Assembly (NCBI RefSeq): GCF_026213295.1
Contig: NC_079415.1
Location: forward strand, 34,934,136 to 34,998,135
Reading direction: 5' to 3'
Source: Gadus chalcogrammus
Lineage: Eukaryota > Chordata > Actinopteri > Gadiformes > Gadidae
DNA length: 64,000 nucleotides
Shown here: positions 59,221 through 64,000 of the stretch, piece by piece
Layout of the letters: the number at the start of each line of letters is the position of its first letter
Position numbering within the stretch: the stretch's first letter is position 1
Made by a program: the position numbers and the translations under genes
The notes under the pieces: model-generated
Databases searched by the model: none
What the model was told of the DNA's origin: nothing
What the model saw: the letters and a program-made list of their open reading frames with translations, nothing else

Positions 59221-60074
59221 TAGAGTGAACTCAATATTGCATGCGGGTGTCTTCATTCATAAAAAAATTAAAACATTCGGGAGTATGCAATAATACAAAT
59301 GATTCTAAAGAGGTCAGAGACTCCGTGCACAGCCCCGCCTTCCCCAGTGAACCAAGAAACCCCGCGCTGTGACGAAGGGGGGACTTAACCCCCTCGGTTT
59401 GACACAGGAAACTTGAGATAAGAAGGTGAAATCGCCGGGCGTGCCAAGCTGCGACCGAACCGGCTCGGCAGTGCCGGTTCGGCACTGCCGATAACCTGGC
59501 TATAGAAAGACCTATAGCCAGGGTTCGAGTTAGGTGGGAGCCAGTGGGAGCTGAGCTCCCATAAAGAGAGGTCTGGCTCCCATGAAAGCAGTAAACTCAA
59601 ATATCTTTGGGGGTCTCGGAAAATACAGCCGCATAATATTGTTATTACAAATAAAGCTATTTTCCCTTCCACATGCAGAGTAATATTGACGTTAAGTGGG
59701 ATAATAGAACGCCGGTCATTATCGGGAAAATAAGCCCAGACAGGGCGAACCGGACACCGACGCGAAACGGAGGTGCTTCGACCTGAAGGGGCTTATTTTC
59801 GATTATGAGCAGCTACTTACCAAACGAAAAAATAGCCTGACTTCACAAGGTGTCTTTTTATAATTTATTTGTTACCATACGTAGTCTTGATCAGCAGAGA
59901 AATAGTTAGCAGAAGACGTTGACGTCGCTTAGCAGCCGAAGACGCTGGCGTTGTTGTGAAGGTCCCATGCAAGTGAGCGGAGCGTTCCACGGCATTGAGA
60001 AGAGCCGTGTCATAATAGCCCATATTTACGTCCTATATCCCCCCCCCACAAATGCTCCAAAGAAATGATCGATG
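59221..60074. other. Intergenic DNA
   Basis: 59300-59480 has diverged similarity to the unit intron at 26000-26200 in reverse orientation (accaagaaa, ctgtgacgaagggg). A GC-rich inverted motif (gtgccggttcggcac) is at about 59472. No gene seen. Confidence 0.45.
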
Positions 60075-60350
60075 GTTCGAAACACCAACAGCCGTCGCCA
60101 GCACAAGCCGCCACCACTAGCAGCAGAAGGCGACACCACCATCCTTCGCCACCACCAGCCAGCTCAAGCAGCCAGCTCAAGCAGCCATCGCCTCAAGCAG
60201 CAGCGACCTGCAGCAGCAGTGTTATCCGGCCCCAGCCAGCTCAAGCCACCAGCAGCAGCAGCCACCAGCAGCAGCAGCCACCAGCAGCAGCAGCCACCAT
60301 CAGCAGCATCCACCTTCAGCAGCATCCACCATCAGCCGCATACACATAAC
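60075..60350. repeat. CAG/CCACCAG-rich compound repeat
   Basis: Irregular tandem agcagcagccaccagcagc units, densest at 60250-60310; the Ser/Gln-rich frames across it are not supported as genes. Confidence 0.85.
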
Positions 60351-61478
60351 CGCTATGTCAGTGACACAATTAGGCCTAGGCATTTTTTATTCATACTATA
60401 GCTGTGAGAATTGTTCAGAAAAATCACCTCCATAGTCGCCCTGGAGTCACAGGCCGACAGTCGCCTGCAAGAATCAGGGAAACCTATTATAGGACAGGTG
60501 AAGTGGTGAAGGGCGGTGGAGCGGTCCTCCTCCCAGTCGTATTAAATTTGTTTTTTTTATTTGCTGCAGGTAATCAACATGTGACTAAAGGTTGGAGCCT
60601 AGGCCATTGCAAATCATAGGCTAGATTCACCTGAAATGATTCAATTGGATGCTTACAACTTACCACATTGAATATTATTTTAATATTTATTTTTGACTTG
60701 GCCCCATGTTTGTAGGAGCGTGCTGGCACCACATCTATGGGGGTAAAAGGCATGATGATACATGATATTTTTAGACAATATGCAGAATCTTTTCACTTAC
60801 GAATGAACACGGACGGCTATTTTTTGCCAGCACGCTACCCTAGCCATATTATGGGCAACCGTGTTCCCCTTGGCTGTGATTTGGACCTTGAATTCCTCGT
60901 AGGAATTCATAATAATACACCACACACGCACGATTCACTTTGCATAAGGGGGAGTCAAATGACGTGATAAACACACCTTTTCTGTGAACGCGCATTGAAC
61001 CTAAAGCGGAAAACCTGGTTTGACTAATTGAATCTAAACTGAGTGTCGTGGAACCATTTAACTCTGACTGCGAGTTGCGTCTCTGTCGAACCAGGTTTTC
61101 CCAAGAAAAGCTGGGTATGTTCAGTGAGGTTCGTGGTATACTCCACTCACATGTTTCCTTTGTATTTACCAACGATGTGAACGTTTCCTAATATTTTACT
61201 GTTAGAAGAGTCAGAGAAATAAGTTCTTTATCACACAGACATAAATTACTAAAATGAAAACAAAGCAAAACAAAGCAAATCAAAAGCAGGAAAGTGTTTA
61301 ATCCTGATGAAAAGAAAAACTAAAAGCAGTAATTTTGACACATACCGGACAGAGGTCTCAATCAAAGCACCCCATTACCCTGTGTGAAAGCACCCCATTG
61401 CCCGTGTGCTTGAGCATGTGCACTCAAATTGCTTAAGTCGCTGTAGCTGGCGTTGCAATGCACTAACAGGCAGGGCTT
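60351..61478 (-). other. Intergenic DNA and 3' flank of zinc-finger gene 6
   Basis: 60351-61180: no gene recognised. 61180-61478 matches the 3' flanks of genes 1 and 2 and still contains, past the premature stop, a decayed C-terminal finger. Confidence 0.5.
61297..61302 (-). terminator. Poly(A) signal ATTAAA
   Basis: Same conserved position as behind genes 1, 2 and 5. Confidence 0.5.
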
Positions 61479-62437
61479 CTAACCGGAGTGAGTCCTCTTG
61501 TGGATCTTTAGGTTGCTTTTGTGACTGAAGCGCATCGGGCATTGGTCACACTTGTAGGGCTTCTCGCCGGAGTGAGTCCTCAGGTGGATATTTAGGACAT
61601 CTCTCCGACTGCAGCGCTTACTGCATTGGTCACACTTGTAGGGCTTCTCCCCGGAGTGACTCCTCATGTGTTTATTCAGGGTGCCTTTCTCACTGAAGCA
61701 CTTTGTGCATTGGTCACACTTGTAGGGCTTCTCCCCGGAGTGAGTCCTCATGTGGTTCTTCAGGATGTAATTCTGACTGAAGCGCATCATGCATTGATCA
61801 CACTTGTAGGGCTTCTCGCCGGAGTGAATCATCATGTGGAATTTCAGGTGGCCTTTCTGTCTGAAGCGCATCTTGCATTGGTCACACCTGTAGGGCTTCT
61901 CCCCAGAGTGAGTCCTCATGTGTCTATTCAAGTGGCCTTTCAGACTGAAGCACTTCATGCATTGGTCACACCTGTAGGGCTTCTCCCCAGAGTGAGTTCT
62001 CATGTGGATCTTCAGGGCGTAGCTATCACTGAAGTGCTTTGTGCATTGGTCACACTTGTAGGGCTTCTCGTCGTTATGGGTCCTCATCATATTGGCCTTC
62101 TTGGGAATAACCTTTCCACACAAAACACCGGGCCGGCCCTTGCGGCCGCCCTGATGCCCAGTCAGCTCCTCAAGGCGGACGAGCCTCACGCTGCAGTTCA
62201 GGCTCTTGGCCACACTGTGGTCAGCGGACAGCGAGCTCAAGGCCTCCGGTTCTGACGCGGCAAAAAGGGTGTTATGGACGTCCACCGCCAGTGGGCCCTC
62301 CCATTGTCCGTAAACGCTCAGGATGCGCAACTCCCCGCTGTGACTTGACATGTGGGAGGAGCCAGGGGCGTCCACACGCAGACTCTCCGAGGTGGCGCCG
62401 CGCTGCGTGCTGCAGTCTCTGATGTCATTGACGTCTT
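61479..62437 (-). CDS. C2H2 zinc-finger protein, terminal exon (gene 6, 7 fingers)
   Basis: Opens at CTCTGGAAG|AAGACGTCAATGAC; linker module; the degenerate finger is shortened (VLCGKVIPKKANMMRTH). Seven fingers follow with HSGEKPY linkers; -1/3/6: DAI, LHR, QHF, QIN, ETK, RVI, HNI. Finger 3 ends MMIH and finger 6 has Cys in place of the usual Phe (KRCSRRD). The stop TAG after THSG stands where copies have GAG, and the next codons still read KPCLLVHCNASYSDL, so the conserved last finger was lost by one substitution. With 62706-62772 the frame is open (341 aa). The first exon upstream is decayed. Confidence 0.9.
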
Positions 62438-62705
62438 CTTCCAGAGAGGAAAACAGAGAAAGAGAGAAAGTAATGTTTTTAATTAATCATTTTCACAAAA
62501 GGTATACAGTATGTACTTTGTACACACTTGTGTATTGGAAGAATTATATTTGGACATTCTTTCTAACTTCTATTTGTTGATAATGCATTTTCCTTGTTGC
62601 CCTTTGGATGGTCAAGGGTTGAAGGCTCCTGCTGAGAAGGCAGAATTGCGTACATTCTCAGTTTAAAGGTTGTTTTCTTGCATAGATGCAATGTGTATTA
62701 CTAAC
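62438..62705 (-). other. Intron of gene 6
   Basis: Close copy of 2363-2629. Confidence 0.6.
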
Positions 62706-62772
62706 CTACGGCGGGCATGCCTCCACCAATATCCTCTTCAATCTTGATTGAAATGGTTTCTGGTGTCTGCTG
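62706..62772 (-). CDS. 'QQTPDT' exon, gene 6
   Basis: 67 nt coding QQTPETISIKIEEDIGGG plus MPAV; donor TAG|GTTAGTAA. Confidence 0.72.
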
Positions 62773-63000
62773 CTTTCCACATAAAGAAGGAAACACACAA
62801 AATACACACAAGACATATTCTTTCATTTTCACAGAATAGTTGTCAATCCCCACTAACGACAGATTAGGCATTTTTACCCTGCCAAGCTGATAAAATACCC
62901 CTTCGTCTCAGAGCTGGCTTTCTTGGTTCACAGCAGAAGGCGGGGCTATACACTGGAGGACTTTTTACAATGAATTGCAAAAAAAAGAAATTTGCAATTG

Positions 63001-63113
63001 GTGGCCTTTCTGTCTGAAGCGCATCTTGCATTGGTCACACCTGTAGGGCTTCTCCCCAGAGTGAGTCCTCATGTGTCTATTCAGGTGGCCTTTCAGACTG
63101 AAGCACTCCAATA
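63001..63113 (-). pseudogene. Displaced copy of gene 6 fingers 2-3
   Basis: About 110 bp nearly identical to 61850-61960 (one or two differences), placed in the intron upstream of the same gene, in the same orientation. The host intron continues on each side; the left junction is A-rich (gcaaaaaaaagaaatttgc). Confidence 0.9.
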
Positions 63114-63189
63114 CACTGAAGCACCTCGCATTCAAGAATGAGTTCACATCAGAGTGTAGAGTAAAACGCGATTAACTATTCACAAGTGC

Positions 63190-63400
63190 AAAAATCCCAA
63201 CGTATTCTTTATTTTGCTAACCACTCTGCTGACGAAGCATTGTAAGGAAAGTTTGCCTGGTACTTTCTCTTAGATCAACCATTTTTCGTCTTCTTTAAAT
63301 GCGACTGCATCACCTTTTCTCCCGTGATGGTCAGCAGCATTGTGATATCGCTAAATCGTCTCTGTTGTAGAGACAATGCAGCAACACCTCTACCCAAGCC
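63190..63400 (-). pseudogene. Decayed MSSYNW exon of gene 6
   Basis: Homologous to 26284-26478 (gaaaaggtgatgcagtcgca, ctttccttacaatgctt), but the start region is deleted and the frame is interrupted by a stop after KKTKNG. Confidence 0.7.
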
Positions 63401-63630
63401 TCGCCCCTAGAACCGCAAAGCTGTCTTATCGCATTTACATCAAAATGAAACCGCCAATATGTGTAGGGTCAGAGAGGGTTATTCGGGGTGCGAAATAAAG
63501 CCTGTAAATTAATTCCGTCAGTGTAAATGCGCGGATCACACAGGGGAAAAGTTGGGCATAAGACGAGCATATTTGGCAGTGTAAAAAGGTTTACTGAATC
63601 ATAAAGGTGTGGGCTTTCAATGGGTTTGTT
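63401..63630 (-). promoter_or_regulatory. Conserved upstream block
   Basis: Matches 7350-7584 and 26545-26731; position suggests promoter DNA of the MSSYNW gene, otherwise unproven. Confidence 0.3.
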
Positions 63631-63974
63631 TTAGAGTTGTAACAGAGGAAGCCTCTCTTTTGGATGGTGAATGAGAAGATGATTTCCAACCTGCACACTC
63701 AGCTCCTCGCGGCAGACCAGCCGCTCGCCGCACTCCAGGCTCTTTGCCACGCTGTGGTCCGCAGACAGCGAGTTCAGGGCCTCCACTTCTGACGCGGTGG
63801 AGAGGGTGTTATGGCCGTCCACCGCCAGTGGGCCCTCCCCTTTACCGTAGACACACAGAATCTTCAGTTCCTCGCTGTGGCTGGACATGTGGGAGGAGCC
63901 AGGGGCGTCCACACCCAGACTCTCTGAGGTGGCGTTGCGCTGAGTGCTACGGTCTCCAAAGGCATCGCAGTCTT
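63631..63974 (-). CDS. Short-form linker protein, terminal exon (copy 8)
   Basis: Opens at TCTGCAG|AAGACTGCGATG; ED CDAFGDRSTQRNATSES, linker module, end VQVGNHLLIHHPKERLPLLQ plus L. Closest to copy 1 (7585-7928). Its upstream exons lie outside the window. Confidence 0.68.
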
Positions 63975-64000
63975 CTGCAGAGGGAGAAAAAAAGGAAAAA

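Noticed and set aside
59515..59545. B-box-like ggttcgagt suggesting a tRNA or tRNA-SINE
   Set aside because: No A box or cloverleaf could be traced around it.
60065..60401. Ser/Gln-rich frames
   Set aside because: They come from the CAG/CCACCAG repeat.

Overview
The window reads as nuclear DNA of a teleost fish. It has spliced genes, long (AC)n/(GT)n tracts, many fish-type transposons (hAT, PIF/Harbinger, L2/RTE/I-like LINEs, MITEs) and a tandem C2H2 zinc-finger cluster. Species is not determinable by eye; the heavy dinucleotide-repeat load would suit a gadiform, but that is only a guess.

Backbone. A multigene cluster is transcribed from the minus strand, so genes run from high to low coordinates. 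Its core is one terminal-exon family with an acidic/Ser-rich linker module (start EDCDAFGD or E/G-DxND, then [45 protein letters not shown]). It has two forms. The zinc-finger form continues into 5-13 C2H2 fingers (terminal exons at 1293-2362, 11829-12682, 21600-22993, 34997-36489, 41486-47257 split by a transposon, 61479-62437). The short form has no fingers and ends about 35 residues after the linker (7585-7928, 13970-14373, 24005-24363, 26732-27090, 37503-37861, 48569-48960, 63631-63974, plus broken copies). Two alternative upstream modules feed them: (a) a THAP-domain exon plus a 44-codon 'VACQTD' exon, and (b) a short N-terminal exon (MSSYNW...) plus a 22-codon 'QQTPDT' exon. All penultimate exons end in phase 1 and all terminal exons start in the matching phase, so the heads are interchangeable. 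Complete models that stay in frame: a 268-aa THAP-linker protein (13970-15882) and a 206-aa MSSYNW-QQTPDT-linker protein (26478 to 24005), which could alternatively splice to the 11-finger exon (551 aa).

Region by region. 0-7.5 kb: LINE tail, zinc-finger gene 1, degenerate hAT. 7.5-11.3 kb: short-form gene with dead THAP exon. 11.8-15.9 kb: zinc-finger gene 2 and the intact THAP gene, with an I-like LINE ending at its start codon. 16-21.5 kb: LINE debris, THAP and finger remnants. 21.6-29 kb: zinc-finger gene 3 and two short-form genes. 29-34.5 kb: gene-poor, repeats, MITEs, a large inverted repeat. 35-38.5 kb: zinc-finger gene 4 (13 fingers). 39-48.5 kb: zinc-finger gene 5, cut inside finger 7 by a 4.6-kb hAT element with a fully open 8-exon, 657-aa transposase. 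48.5-51.8 kb: rearranged short-form copies. 52-53.7 kb: decayed Harbinger. 54.1-58.4 kb: a 4.2-kb element coding for a DDE-like, Cys-rich protein, sitting inside a (GT)n microsatellite and carrying repeated 17-bp boxes. 58.6-60.4 kb: MITEs and simple repeats. 61.4-64 kb: zinc-finger gene 6 and the start of another unit.

Functional reading (inference): a fast-evolving family of DNA-binding proteins (THAP or C2H2) sharing a linker, of the sort often linked to transposon silencing, embedded in and repeatedly broken by transposons.
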